Source: Constantimarinum furrinae (GTDB taxonomy: Bacteria > Bacteroidota > Bacteroidia > Flavobacteriales > Flavobacteriaceae). From it: 64,000 nt of DNA. The stretch is from NCBI RefSeq assembly GCF_014295415.1, contig NZ_CP052909.1, positions 744,001 to 808,000 on the forward strand, given 5' to 3'. Made by a program: the position numbers and the translations under genes. Position 1 is the first letter of the stretch; each line of letters starts with the position of its first letter. Shown here piece by piece: positions 45,876 through 55,698 of the stretch. The notes beneath the pieces are model-generated. The model was given only the letters and a program-made list of their open reading frames with translations. It ran no database searches and was not told the origin of the DNA.

Positions 45876-46029
45876 AAAAAGACGAGGAGTTGGTGACAGA
45901 AAGCACTAAATTAAATAACAATGTATATTTACAAAGCGCATCTGCCGAAAGGTTTTAACAAAACAATCAACAAAATAAATATCGTTACCACAAGTTGTAT
46001 AGATAAAGTAATTCCCGCGTTAGCATAGT

Positions 46030-49000
46030 ATGAAAAAGCTTTTCCTGTCTTGTTTTGCCATTTGTGTTGTGGGCTTTGCTTACGGACAGGAAAACGAATC
46101 ACTTTACCGCACCAAAACAATGGCGGTTAGAGATACGATTGTAATTGATTCGGTGAGTATAAATCCGGCGAGATTCGAAGTTTTGGATAAAACCGGACAG
46201 GCTGTAGATTCGACCGCCTATACCGTTGATTTTGCAAAGGGGATCTTGGTGTTTTCTAAAAATCAACAACGAGCACAGGATTCTGTGACCCTTAATTATC
46301 TGCGATATCCCGATTATCTTACCAGGGATTATTTCACATTAGACCCTAAGATCATCGTTTCGGGCGATGGCAGCATCGAAAAACTATATGCGCTGGATCA
46401 AGAAGGGACTAAAAAAGCCTTTACACCCTTTGAAGGTCTTAATACTGTTGGAAGTATTTCCCGAGGTGTAACCATTGGAAATAACCAGAATGCTGTGGTG
46501 AATTCGGAATTGGATTTGCAAATCACAGGTAAGCTAAGTGATAAAGTTTCCATTCGGGCATCCATTCAGGATTCCAATATTCCCACTCAGGAAGGAGGGT
46601 ATTCACAAAGTCTGGATGAATTTGATGAAATCTTTATTGAATTGTACAGCGACAACTGGAACATTCGTGCGGGTGATGTAAATCTGGAAAATAATAGCAG
46701 TTATTTTGGTCGCTTTATTAAGAAAGTACAGGGAATCTCGCTAGGAGGCACCCTTAATCATTCTAACGGATCAAAAACATCGGCTTTTGCGGCTGGAGCT
46801 CTTGTTAGAGGGGTCTTTGCTCGTAGTACCTTTATTGGACAAGAAGGAAATCAAGGGCCTTATAAGCTGGTGGGACCTAATGGAGAACTCTTTATTCTCA
46901 TCGTTTCAGGCAGTGAAAGAGTGTATGTGAATGGGCTTTTGTTAAGTAGGGGTGAGAATGCCGATTATGTGATCGATTACAATGCCGGTGAGATAAAGTT
47001 TAATCCTACCTTTCCTATCACATCCAATATGCGGATTAATGTAGAATACCAATACACCGACAGGAATTATACGCGTTTTATTGGTTATGGAGGTGGCAAT
47101 TTTACTAGTGAAAAATTGGATATAGGGGTGTATGCGTATACCGAAAACGATGCAAAGAATCAGCCGCTTCAACAAAATCTTTCAGAAGAGCAGGTGATGA
47201 TATTACAGGCCGCGGGTGACGATATGAATGAAATGACAGCACCCTCGGCCGTACCGGATACTTTTTCAGAAAACAAAATTTTGTACAAGATAGAAACCGT
47301 GAATGGTGTTGAGGTATTTATCTTCTCTAACGACCCGGAAGACGAGCTTTTTAATGTCCGTTTTACTCTGGTGGGTGAAAATAACGGAAATTATGTGATT
47401 TCAGAAAGCGGAGCGATTACGCGTATCTTCGAATATGTCCCTCCTGTTAACGGAATACCGCAGGGAAATTACGAGCCAATTATACAATTAAATGCGCCTA
47501 CCAAACTACAGTTAGGCGGATTAAACGGAAGTTATCGCCCCGGTGAAAAGACTACCGTGGATTTTGAAATTGCAGCGAGCCAAAACGACCTGAACCTGTT
47601 CTCATCGCTGGATGACGATGATAATGACGGGTTTGCCGGCAGGCTGGCTGCACGGCAAACCCTGCTCAAAACTCAGGATTCTTTAAAACTTGACGCTTTT
47701 GGGTCTATGGATTTTATAAACAGGGATTTTAAGACCATAGAGCGTTTGTACAACATTGAATTTAACCGGGACTGGAATCTTATAAACCCCATGGGTGACC
47801 AGCGTTTTTTGATCACAGGGGTTGAGGTATCACAACCTAAGCTGGGTGGTGCACAATATGCGTTTCAGAATTTAAATTACTCAGAGAATTTTAAAGGGAA
47901 CAGACATGTATTGGCTTCAGAATTGCGATTTGATAAATTTAAAACGCAAACACACGGAAGTCACCTAAACAGCACCGGAGATTCTCTGGATTCTAAATTT
48001 TTCAGAATACACAACCGCTCAACTTATTCCTTCAAAAAGGCCTGGGTGGGCGGTAAAGTTGGAGCCGAAGATAATCAGGTAAAAGAAATAAATAATGACA
48101 GTCTTAGCGGGGTGAGTCAGCGGTTTAGCGCCTACGAAGTTTTTACGGGAATTGGTGACAGTACTAAGGTTTTTGTTGAAGGCGGATATCAATACCGAAT
48201 TACAGACAGTCTTAGAGCCGGCAAGCTGCAAAGAGTAAATTCTTCCAATACCTATTATCTGAAATCCCGCCCGTTAAACACTCAAAATACCCAGTTGAGC
48301 CTTTATGCCAACTACAGACAATTAAAAGATGCCGATGACGGAGATGATGATGAGGAGTCGTTAACGACCAGAATACTTTACAATCAGTCGCTATTGGACG
48401 GAGGGATTCGATTAAACACGGCTTTAGAGTCTAACAGCGGGGTTGTTGCGCAGCAGGAATTTACCTATGTAAAGGTTGATCCGGGTCAAGGAATTTACAC
48501 GTGGAATGATTACAACAATAATGGAATTCAGGAATTAGATGAGTTTGAAATAGCGCAGTTCCAGGATGAAGCCGAATATGTACGAATCTTGCTTCCCAAT
48601 CAGGTATTCTTAAAGATAAGAGAAAATAAATTCAGTCAGATCTTAACTCTTAATCCACAAAACTGGTCCTCGAAAGAGGGGTTCTTAAAGCTGCTTTCAC
48701 AGTTTTACAATCAGACGTCCTACGTATTAAACCGAAAAATTAGAAGAAATGACAATGCCTTTAACGTCAACCCTTTTGATAGTGGCGGAGAGGATGAACT
48801 CGGACTTTCACTAAATTTCAGAAACGCCTTATTTTTTAACAGGGGTAAGCAACATTTCACAACAAGTTACACCTACATTTCCACATCGAACAGCAACCTT
48901 ATCGCACTGGGATTACAGGAGAATGAACTAAAAAGTCATCAATTTAATTTTAATCATAAGTTCTGGGAGAGCTGGCTACTCACTTTAAAGGGTGCTTTGG

Positions 49001-49449
49001 GCACTAATAGCAGTACTTCGGAAAACTTTTCCAGCCGGAATTTTGAGTTGGACACCTATGAGGTGAATCCGAAGGTCTCCTATCTACTCAACCGGCAAGC
49101 GCGTATTGATGTGTTTTATCAATATGCCAATGAGGACAATGTGTTGGGCGAAATGGAACAACTGAAGCAGCAGACCATGGGGTTTTCGTTCTCTTTTAAC
49201 AACGTAGAAAAGATCTCCATTAACGGAGAATTCAATTATATAGACAATGACTTTACGGGGAGCCCGTTCTCTCCTGTGGCATATCAGATGTTGGAAGGCC
49301 TTCAGCCGGGGACTAATTTTACATGGAATTTATTATTTCAGAAGCGGATCACTAAATATCTGGATGCAAACTTGTCTTACTTCGGAAGAAAAAGTGAAAA
49401 CACCAGTATGGTACATACCGGAAGTATTCAGTTACGGGCATTCTTTTAA
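46030..49449 (+). CDS. Large outer-membrane beta-barrel protein of unknown function (1139 aa)
   Basis: Signal peptide (GFAYGQ, cleavage near residue 20). The N-terminal 110 residues hold two short beta modules (VSINPARFEVLDKTGQAVD, YTVDFAKGILVF). The next part reads like barrel strands and loops (GRSISRGVTIGNNQNAVVNSELDLQITG-type, NIRAGDVNLENNSSYFGRFIKKVQG, VYVNGLLLSRGENADYVIDYNAGEIKFNPTF). The second half alternates strands such as TTSYTYISTSNSNLIALGL and WLLTLKGALGTNSST, and the final residues SIQLRAFF end in phenylalanine as barrel proteins do. No TonB box, plug or carboxypeptidase-like domain is seen, so it is not a SusC/TonB receptor. Function unknown. Confidence 0.75.
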   Translation: MKKLFLSCFAICVVGFAYGQENESLYRTKTMAVRDTIVIDSVSINPARFEVLDKTGQAVDSTAYTVDFAKGILVFSKNQQRAQDSVTLNYLRYPDYLTRDYFTLDPKIIVSGDGSIEKLYALDQEGTKKAFTPFEGLNTVGSISRGVTIGNNQNAVVNSELDLQITGKLSDKVSIRASIQDSNIPTQEGGYSQSLDEFDEIFIELYSDNWNIRAGDVNLENNSSYFGRFIKKVQGISLGGTLNHSNGSKTSAFAAGALVRGVFARSTFIGQEGNQGPYKLVGPNGELFILIVSGSERVYVNGLLLSRGENADYVIDYNAGEIKFNPTFPITSNMRINVEYQYTDRNYTRFIGYGGGNFTSEKLDIGVYAYTENDAKNQPLQQNLSEEQVMILQAAGDDMNEMTAPSAVPDTFSENKILYKIETVNGVEVFIFSNDPEDELFNVRFTLVGENNGNYVISESGAITRIFEYVPPVNGIPQGNYEPIIQLNAPTKLQLGGLNGSYRPGEKTTVDFEIAASQNDLNLFSSLDDDDNDGFAGRLAARQTLLKTQDSLKLDAFGSMDFINRDFKTIERLYNIEFNRDWNLINPMGDQRFLITGVEVSQPKLGGAQYAFQNLNYSENFKGNRHVLASELRFDKFKTQTHGSHLNSTGDSLDSKFFRIHNRSTYSFKKAWVGGKVGAEDNQVKEINNDSLSGVSQRFSAYEVFTGIGDSTKVFVEGGYQYRITDSLRAGKLQRVNSSNTYYLKSRPLNTQNTQLSLYANYRQLKDADDGDDDEESLTTRILYNQSLLDGGIRLNTALESNSGVVAQQEFTYVKVDPGQGIYTWNDYNNNGIQELDEFEIAQFQDEAEYVRILLPNQVFLKIRENKFSQILTLNPQNWSSKEGFLKLLSQFYNQTSYVLNRKIRRNDNAFNVNPFDSGGEDELGLSLNFRNALFFNRGKQHFTTSYTYISTSNSNLIALGLQENELKSHQFNFNHKFWESWLLTLKGALGTNSSTSENFSSRNFELDTYEVNPKVSYLLNRQARIDVFYQYANEDNVLGEMEQLKQQTMGFSFSFNNVEKISINGEFNYIDNDFTGSPFSPVAYQMLEGLQPGTNFTWNLLFQKRITKYLDANLSYFGRKSENTSMVHTGSIQLRAFF

Positions 49450-49633
49450 CGATGTAACATCGCTATCTACTAAACTGGTTTCAAGTCTTTTAAAATATAG
49501 TGACTTCGCCGAAAGTATTAGGAAAAACCCTGAGCTTTAAACAGGATTTTTCCTGTATTTTGCTTTAAACGCCATAAGTTTTAAAAAGAAGTTCCACCTT
49601 TCGAAGGTAACAAACCTTTAAAGTATCCCAATT

Positions 49634-50065
49634 ATGAAAAATTTCAAATTTCCGGTATTCGCGTTCCTTGTTATTCTTACTTTCAGTTCATGTTCTAAAA
49701 ACACAGAAATATACGACGATGATATTTTGGCAGACTCGGTAGTTTTAGGATTCTGCGAAGATAACTATCCTATAAATATGGTTAGCGGGTATCCGTATAG
49801 ATCACGTGTGGAGTTACATTACGACACAGAATATGACGGTATCACACCTCCTTTGGATATAAATCATGAAATTGAATGGTCCCCCAGCACTAACGAGTTA
49901 ATTTATTCATTTACAAAAGGACCTTTTGTACAAGGGCAAGACAATATTCTAATAACCTTACAAGCTTCAGAAATTGGAGGTGCAACACAAGGAGAGTGGC
50001 GTGTTAGGATGGATGCCGGGAGCGGGTCGTCCAACTGTAACTGGAGTGCCTGGATTACCTATTAA
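49634..50065 (+). CDS. Small lipoprotein of unknown function
   Basis: A 143-residue lipoprotein (VILTFSSC, Cys20), acidic directly after the Cys (SKNTEIYDDDI), which may promote surface export. The body is beta-rich with no recognised family and two cysteines (FCEDNYP, SSNCNWS). A perfect bidirectional terminator follows directly. The 184-base gap upstream holds a short hairpin ACAGGAttttTCCTGT and no gene. Confidence 0.75.
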   Translation: MKNFKFPVFAFLVILTFSSCSKNTEIYDDDILADSVVLGFCEDNYPINMVSGYPYRSRVELHYDTEYDGITPPLDINHEIEWSPSTNELIYSFTKGPFVQGQDNILITLQASEIGGATQGEWRVRMDAGSGSSNCNWSAWITY

Positions 50066-50075
50066 ATAAATAAAA

Positions 50076-50101
50076 AAAAGGAGGGCAAAAGCCCTCCTTT
50101 T
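50076..50101. terminator. Bidirectional terminator
   Basis: Perfect 11-bp stem AAAAGGAGGGC (50076-50086) / GCCCTCCTTTT (50091-50101) with loop AAAA; A- and T-runs are built into the stem. It separates the convergent small lipoprotein gene and the GEVED T9SS gene. Confidence 0.95.
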
Positions 50102-50121
50102 CATCAGTAAATTTTAAATAT

Positions 50122-52740
50122 TTATTCCACAATGATCTTAGCCGATTGAAAGGCTTTAGAACTACGGTCTCCCATTTTTATAAAATAAACTCCGCTCGCA
50201 GCATAGCTCATGTCCAACTCATAAGTAAATCTGTCACCTTCTTTTACAAGGTTATTAAAGGCCAAAAGCTGTCCTAATTGATTGTAAATTGCAATAGAAG
50301 CTGTGCCGTCAAAACCTGTTACAAGGGTAACATCAAATTGATTATTTGGCTTAGACACCACGATCAATTCGGAATCTGCAAGTTCAATCTCCTGGTTCCC
50401 TAAGGTACCATCAATATTTGCAGTATAGTCTTCCGTTTCACCAAAAGATGTAACATCACACGCATCTGAAGGTACCGGAGCATCCCAGTTGGTCTTGGCA
50501 CGCATACGATGTAAACCTAGCGTGGCATTTGCCGGAACAACCAAATCCATTGTTTCAGTATATGTCCCTGCACCCTGACCGTTAGCGATCTCATAGTTAT
50601 CTACCACCTTTTCGTTATTTTCGAAAGTACCGTTATCATTGAAATCGATCCAAACACTTACAAACTGATCTCCATAACCGGTAGTAACTGTTAGGTCATA
50701 GGTTGTTCCGGGGTTAAGTGTTGCTACCTGACTGGTAAAATCACCATAACCTTCACACCCGGATGGGTTATTAATCTCAGCGACTGAGAACAATTGAAAT
50801 CCATCACCAAAAGAACAATCCAAAACCGGAGTACAATACAGTAGTCCATTGGTTACTGTCTTAGTTAAGGCATCGTTTCCTGGGTTAGAATCTGTACCCA
50901 GATTTGTTTTCGCTTCTATATCGTAAGATCCGGGATTTGAAAGATCTGCCGTAGTAGTAAATGTATACATCACTATAGATTCTGCAGGAATAGTTCCCGG
51001 GTAGGTTTCAACTACAGGAGTTCCTCCATCGATGGTATATTGAATATCCGGATTTGTAATATCGTTTATTCCAAAGTTTCTAATAGATACTTCAATAGTC
51101 TCGGCATTTGTAAGTACACCATTCACCGGTTGTAAAATAGCCGTAATTCCAATATCGTTAACAGTGGTATTAGGCACTAATCTAAAGGCACCCACTACAT
51201 CTTTTCTTCCGCTGTTCATATATTCATTGATAAACCAGAAAGTCTCATCGTCTGACGGATCAATATCGATCTTACTATAATCTCCGTATCGAAGGCCCGG
51301 GATGTTTGCGTTTCCTGCCGCAATAGGCTCTTCAAACACGGTCATTACCCCTAGAGGATCTCCATCAAAACGCCCTGTATAGTACGAACTTACGAACGTA
51401 GTTGTTGGAGTAGTTGGTCCGGACATTGAAGAATAACCCATTCCAATATTTCCACTTCCGTCCATAATAAGGCTGGCATGCCATGCATGTCGTCCATCGG
51501 GTGCAGTATAGGTACCTTCCTGATACAAGGTCCAAGGCATATTGTCTGCCGTTTGTCTAAACTCAAACCATCTCACTCCTGCTAGTTCACCTGAAGATGC
51601 ATCAGTATCAACCACAAAGTTGAATACTGCCGAATTATGAGTTCCGAATTTTCTGAATTGCGCCTGATTCATTATAGTTGCCTGTAGGGCATCGATGGCA
51701 ATACCTCCGTTTGGTTGCGAGAGGTTTGAGAAGCTACCTCCGTCAAATACAGATATAAATGGCGTTGTATTAATTTGAGTTGCTGAAGAAATTGTTGAGT
51801 TACCGGGAGTAGTCCAGTCCACATCGATCGTCCAGTATTTTACATGATCTGTAGAAACACCAGACCAGGCATCATCCTGCATATATATAACGGTTGCACC
51901 ACCAGTAGCCGGATGAGTGTCATCGCTAATGTTTAAAACCTGCGGACTGTAAAAACCGCTGGTTACTATACCCGGTAAATTGAATCCTAAAATTTGAGCT
52001 CCGGGATTTCCCGCGAGCATTTCATCTCTTTCCATGGCCCATACCTTATTGGAAGAACCAGTATTGTCTGTCATATAGTATCCATCACTCCATACCGAAA
52101 GCTTTTGGTAATCGTTGATCGCACCAATGGTATACACATACCAACCTGAAGTAAGCGGGTCTGGACCATCAGATACTGCTATCTGAGCACCTCCACCTAA
52201 GAAGGAAACTACCCATCTGTCTGCAAGATTATCATACGAAACCGTAAGGTCGCAACATCCGCCTGAAGGGAAGATTGCAGGGTTTGGACTTGTTTGCCCT
52301 AATAATTGATTTCCTGCTTTATCATAAATTGTAAAACCGGTATTAAACACTACAAATACGTGATTAGGACCTACAGCCAAAGATGGATCTGTGGGTTGTG
52401 AATTTGATGAAGCTGCATCAAATACCAGAATTGGAGGCATAGATCGAACAGATCCGGTAGCGGGATCTGGATTGCTTGCCAGAATATCGTCTGTGGTTTG
52501 CGGGTCTTTTCCGATAACCACCTTATTACCCTGTGATCTTTTATCACGAGCTTGTCTTGGAGTCATATCGGCCGGAACCAATTCACTCATTCTGGAAGCT
52601 ATGGAAGGGACATACTCCATAGAGGTTACAGTCCCTACATAATTAGCATTTTGAGGAACATTGGGGATGGATTCCTGAGCAGTCATGGAAAATGAAAATA
52701 CCATGATAAGAATCAAGAAAGAATAGTTTTTAAGATTCAT
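50122..52740 (-). CDS. T9SS-secreted protein with GEVED domain (872 aa)
   Basis: Signal peptide (FSMTAQ), an N-terminal region of about 530 residues that resembles a beta-propeller (PTDPSLAVGPNHVFVVFNTG, GCCDLTVSYDNLADRWVVSF, IYMQDDAWSGVSTDHVKYW), a CARDB-like segment (VNDIGITAILQPVNGVLTNAETI), a GEVED domain (about 655-785, YCTPVLDCSFGDG...VSVWIDFNDNGTFENNEKV...SFGETEDYTANIDG) and a T9SS type A sorting domain (VSKPNNQFDVTLVTGF...ASGVYFIKMGDRS). The protein is secreted and cell-attached. It is paralogous to the gene at 53425-55584, which lacks GEVED. A -7 box TATTTTTG lies 37 bases upstream (52784-52777). Confidence 0.87.
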   Translation of the reverse strand: MNLKNYSFLILIMVFSFSMTAQESIPNVPQNANYVGTVTSMEYVPSIASRMSELVPADMTPRQARDKRSQGNKVVIGKDPQTTDDILASNPDPATGSVRSMPPILVFDAASSNSQPTDPSLAVGPNHVFVVFNTGFTIYDKAGNQLLGQTSPNPAIFPSGGCCDLTVSYDNLADRWVVSFLGGGAQIAVSDGPDPLTSGWYVYTIGAINDYQKLSVWSDGYYMTDNTGSSNKVWAMERDEMLAGNPGAQILGFNLPGIVTSGFYSPQVLNISDDTHPATGGATVIYMQDDAWSGVSTDHVKYWTIDVDWTTPGNSTISSATQINTTPFISVFDGGSFSNLSQPNGGIAIDALQATIMNQAQFRKFGTHNSAVFNFVVDTDASSGELAGVRWFEFRQTADNMPWTLYQEGTYTAPDGRHAWHASLIMDGSGNIGMGYSSMSGPTTPTTTFVSSYYTGRFDGDPLGVMTVFEEPIAAGNANIPGLRYGDYSKIDIDPSDDETFWFINEYMNSGRKDVVGAFRLVPNTTVNDIGITAILQPVNGVLTNAETIEVSIRNFGINDITNPDIQYTIDGGTPVVETYPGTIPAESIVMYTFTTTADLSNPGSYDIEAKTNLGTDSNPGNDALTKTVTNGLLYCTPVLDCSFGDGFQLFSVAEINNPSGCEGYGDFTSQVATLNPGTTYDLTVTTGYGDQFVSVWIDFNDNGTFENNEKVVDNYEIANGQGAGTYTETMDLVVPANATLGLHRMRAKTNWDAPVPSDACDVTSFGETEDYTANIDGTLGNQEIELADSELIVVSKPNNQFDVTLVTGFDGTASIAIYNQLGQLLAFNNLVKEGDRFTYELDMSYAASGVYFIKMGDRSSKAFQSAKIIVE

Positions 52741-52992
52741 TAGATTAGTTTTAGGTTAACAAATTTTTAAGTTTTCCAAAAATAACATCTTCTCTCGATA
52801 AATACGAATATTATTTAAAAAATCCAGTTTCTATAAATCATTGATTTTTAATGCTTTAATACAATTAATGTCTATTAATTTGCTAGACTAAACCGTTGTA
52901 AATCAGAAATTTCTCTTAAATCTGAACCTATATTTCTATATAACGGTACATTATTTGTAATTTAACTTCACAAACCAATTATTAACGACATT

Positions 52993-53358
52993 ATGACACT
53001 ATTGAAAACATTTTTACTTGTAATTTCCATCGGACTTACAGCTTGCTGCGGATCTACCAAAACCACAGAAGGAACTGCTAATGATAATATGAACGATAAC
53101 GCCATGCAGGATCAGAAAATGGTAGAAGCAGGATTTATGAAAGGGGTGATCGTAGCATCAACCAAAGAAGGAGATTGTCCGTATACCATTAAAGTGATCG
53201 AAAACAATGATTACAATTATGAGTTGGATCCCATCAATATGGAAAAAACCTATATGAAGGACGGCATGGAGGTATGGTTTAAGTTTACCGGTCTTAGAAT
53301 GCCAAATCGTTGTACCAAGGCAAATCCGGTTTCACTCACTGAGATTCAGAAGCGATAA
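52993..53358 (+). CDS. Small lipoprotein of unknown function
   Basis: A 121-residue lipoprotein (lipobox GLTAC, Cys18) with a low-complexity Asn/Asp-rich linker (ANDNMNDNAMQDQ). A compact C-terminal domain of about 75 residues follows (GDCPYTIKVIENNDYNYELDPINMEK...EVWFKFTGLRMPNRCTKANPV) with two cysteines that may pair. It sits alone between the two T9SS paralogs, on the opposite strand, with a strong terminator. The 252-base A/T-rich gap upstream has no gene. Confidence 0.75.
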   Translation: MTLLKTFLLVISIGLTACCGSTKTTEGTANDNMNDNAMQDQKMVEAGFMKGVIVASTKEGDCPYTIKVIENNDYNYELDPINMEKTYMKDGMEVWFKFTGLRMPNRCTKANPVSLTEIQKR

Positions 53359-53372
53359 GAAAAACTACTTGA

Positions 53373-53409
53373 AAACAAAAAAGAGGAGCAATGCTCCTCT
53401 TTTTTGTTT
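53373..53409. terminator. Strong bidirectional terminator
   Basis: Perfect 17-bp stem (53373-53389 with 53393-53409, core AAGAGGAGC / GCTCCTCTT) and a three-base loop, with six A and six T inside the stem. It serves the small lipoprotein gene and the convergent T9SS gene. Confidence 0.95.
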
Positions 53410-53424
53410 CAAATAGGTTTAAAA

Positions 53425-55584
53425 TTACTTTACGATGATCTTGGCAGATTTTTCTATGGTAGAATTACCAAGCTTGATCATATAAACTCCACTTGCTACA
53501 TACGACATGTCTAATGAGTAGGTAAATTTATTTCCTTCATTAACAAGGTTGTTGAATACAAGTTGTTTCCCGTTAATATCATATACAGAAAACTGAAGTA
53601 CGTCATCATAAGTCGTTCTAAGGGTTATCTCAAAGTTTTTGTTATCTGTTGATGTAACGAATAACTCGGCATTTTCGAATTGAAGATCTCCCGCAGACAG
53701 AATTTCAACATTGCGCACATTTTCGGCGTAATAGTCATTATCGGTAAAATTATCTCCCACTAGATTCGCGTTGGTTTCAATACGATATAAATGGTTTGGA
53801 ATAGATAGATCTGCTTGTACCGTAAAGGTATACGTGTCTGTGCCTCCAGCCGGAATAGATCCGGTATATATTTCCGCAACCGGAACACCTCCGTCTATAC
53901 TGTAAGTAACAGGTATCGTCGTTTGGGTGGTGGTACCATAATTTTCTATAGTAATGGTAATATCCTCCGTTGCGGTTAATGCACCACTTTCCGGTAATAT
54001 ATCAACAATTGCAACATCATTTGCAGGTAAGGCATTCTCTAAGTTAAAAACACCTACAACATCTCTACGGTTTGGATTGAAATATTCGGCAATATGCCAG
54101 AAATTTCTATCGGTAACCGGATCTACTGTTAAATGAACGTAATCTGCAAAACGTGTTGATGGGCTGTTAGCCGTACTCTGAGCTAATAGTCCTTCAGCAA
54201 AGGTCATGGTACCCGGGGCATCCCCTTGCAAGCGTCCGGTGTATCGAATTGAGATCATTTCACTGGTACTTACTGAACTATATGCCATCCCGATATTTCC
54301 ATAAATATCCATGGCCATACTTCCGGAGAACGCATGTCTACCCGCTGTAGGCGTAGTATATGTCCCTTCCTGAAAAATACTCCACGGTTGCCCGCTGGCT
54401 GTTTGTCTTAATTCATACCACCGTACTCCGGCTAATTCTCCTGCTGTAGGATCGGTATCCACAACAAAGTTGAAAACAACAGAGTTGTAACCGTCAAACT
54501 GACGGAATTGCGCCTGATTCATGATAGTGGCCTGCAGTGCATCGATAGCAGGGCCGGATGGTTGAGAAAGATTGGCAAAAGATCCCCCATCAAAAACACT
54601 AATAAAGTCGGCAGTAGTAATTTCTTGAGCAGTAGAAATCGTTGAATTTCCGGGTGTCTCCCAATCTACATTGATCGTCCATATCTTTAGGTGATCATCG
54701 GCCACACCACTCCAAGCATCATCTTGAAGATAAACTATATTAAAATTCCCAGGTTCCGGATGAGATCCGGCCGTATGATGAAAACCTTGAGGACTGTAGA
54801 AGCCTGAGGTGGAAATTCCACCTAACTGAAAGCTCTGAAACTGTGCCGATTCTCCGTTGATCATTTTTTCGCGTTCAACAGCAAAAACACGTCTCGTACC
54901 GATATTTGCAGTAACATAGTATCCATCGGGCCATACCGAAAATTTTGTATAATCCGGGAACTGACCAGTACCAAACCCTGTGGTATATACATGCCATCCG
55001 TCATTTACTGGATCAGGCCCAGTAGAAACAGCCACATTAAAACCATTTGGATTAGCATCGAATTCTGTGATAAGAAACCGGTCTGCCATTTGATCATAGA
55101 TCATGATAGGGTCACCGATCGCATTCCCTGGAAAAATAGTTGCCAAAGAAGCTTCAGGAGTTAACGGATTTCCCGATTTGTCGAAAATTCTAAATGCCGA
55201 ATTCCAGGCTGCCAAATAGTGATTAGGTCCTACAGCTCCTGTTGGATCTGATGGCGTAGCCTGCGAAATATCTGCCTCAAACGTAAGTAGTGGCGGATTG
55301 CTTTGTCTTGTTGGTGCTTCGGTTTGAAGTACAGGATCAACACCTACCGATCCTTTACCGGGAACAATCCTATTACCGTATTGTCTTTTAGGACGCCCTT
55401 CTGTTGGCGTATTGTCGGCCGGGACAAAGGTACCGTTTCTCAATTGCTCTGCAATACTGGGTACATAGACCGGGTCTGCCAATATCCCGCTATCCACAGG
55501 TCCCGCAACCCCTTGTTGCTGCGCATTAGCCTGTATGCCAAAAACAATAGCAATGACTACAAAAAAGTAATGTTTAAGTTTCAT
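53425..55584 (-). CDS. T9SS-secreted propeller-like protein (719 aa)
   Basis: Signal peptide (GIQANAQ), a region of about 510 residues closely similar to the gene at 50122-52740 (TPSDPTGAVGPNHYLAAWN, LQDDAWSGVADDHLKIWTIN, SVFDGGSFANLSQP, ELAGVRWYELRQT), a CARDB-like segment (NDVAIVDILPESGALTATEDI), and a T9SS type A C-terminal domain (LFVTSTDNKNFEITLRTTY...ASGVYMIKLGNSTIEKSAKI). It lacks the GEVED domain and is about 150 residues shorter than its paralog. It may be a secreted enzyme-like or adhesive protein; activity is unknown. Confidence 0.87.
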   Translation of the reverse strand: MKLKHYFFVVIAIVFGIQANAQQQGVAGPVDSGILADPVYVPSIAEQLRNGTFVPADNTPTEGRPKRQYGNRIVPGKGSVGVDPVLQTEAPTRQSNPPLLTFEADISQATPSDPTGAVGPNHYLAAWNSAFRIFDKSGNPLTPEASLATIFPGNAIGDPIMIYDQMADRFLITEFDANPNGFNVAVSTGPDPVNDGWHVYTTGFGTGQFPDYTKFSVWPDGYYVTANIGTRRVFAVEREKMINGESAQFQSFQLGGISTSGFYSPQGFHHTAGSHPEPGNFNIVYLQDDAWSGVADDHLKIWTINVDWETPGNSTISTAQEITTADFISVFDGGSFANLSQPSGPAIDALQATIMNQAQFRQFDGYNSVVFNFVVDTDPTAGELAGVRWYELRQTASGQPWSIFQEGTYTTPTAGRHAFSGSMAMDIYGNIGMAYSSVSTSEMISIRYTGRLQGDAPGTMTFAEGLLAQSTANSPSTRFADYVHLTVDPVTDRNFWHIAEYFNPNRRDVVGVFNLENALPANDVAIVDILPESGALTATEDITITIENYGTTTQTTIPVTYSIDGGVPVAEIYTGSIPAGGTDTYTFTVQADLSIPNHLYRIETNANLVGDNFTDNDYYAENVRNVEILSAGDLQFENAELFVTSTDNKNFEITLRTTYDDVLQFSVYDINGKQLVFNNLVNEGNKFTYSLDMSYVASGVYMIKLGNSTIEKSAKIIVK

Positions 55585-55698
55585 AATTACAAATTAAGTT
55601 TAATAAAGATTAAGTCGATAAATTTACTCAATCCCAATCATTTAAAAAAGAAAAGCTTACCAAAATGGCAAGCCTTCTACTAATTATTTCTGGAACTT

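Noticed and set aside
46030-49449. TonB-dependent (SusC-like) receptor
   Set aside because: No carboxypeptidase-like domain, plug motif or TonB box; no SusD partner.
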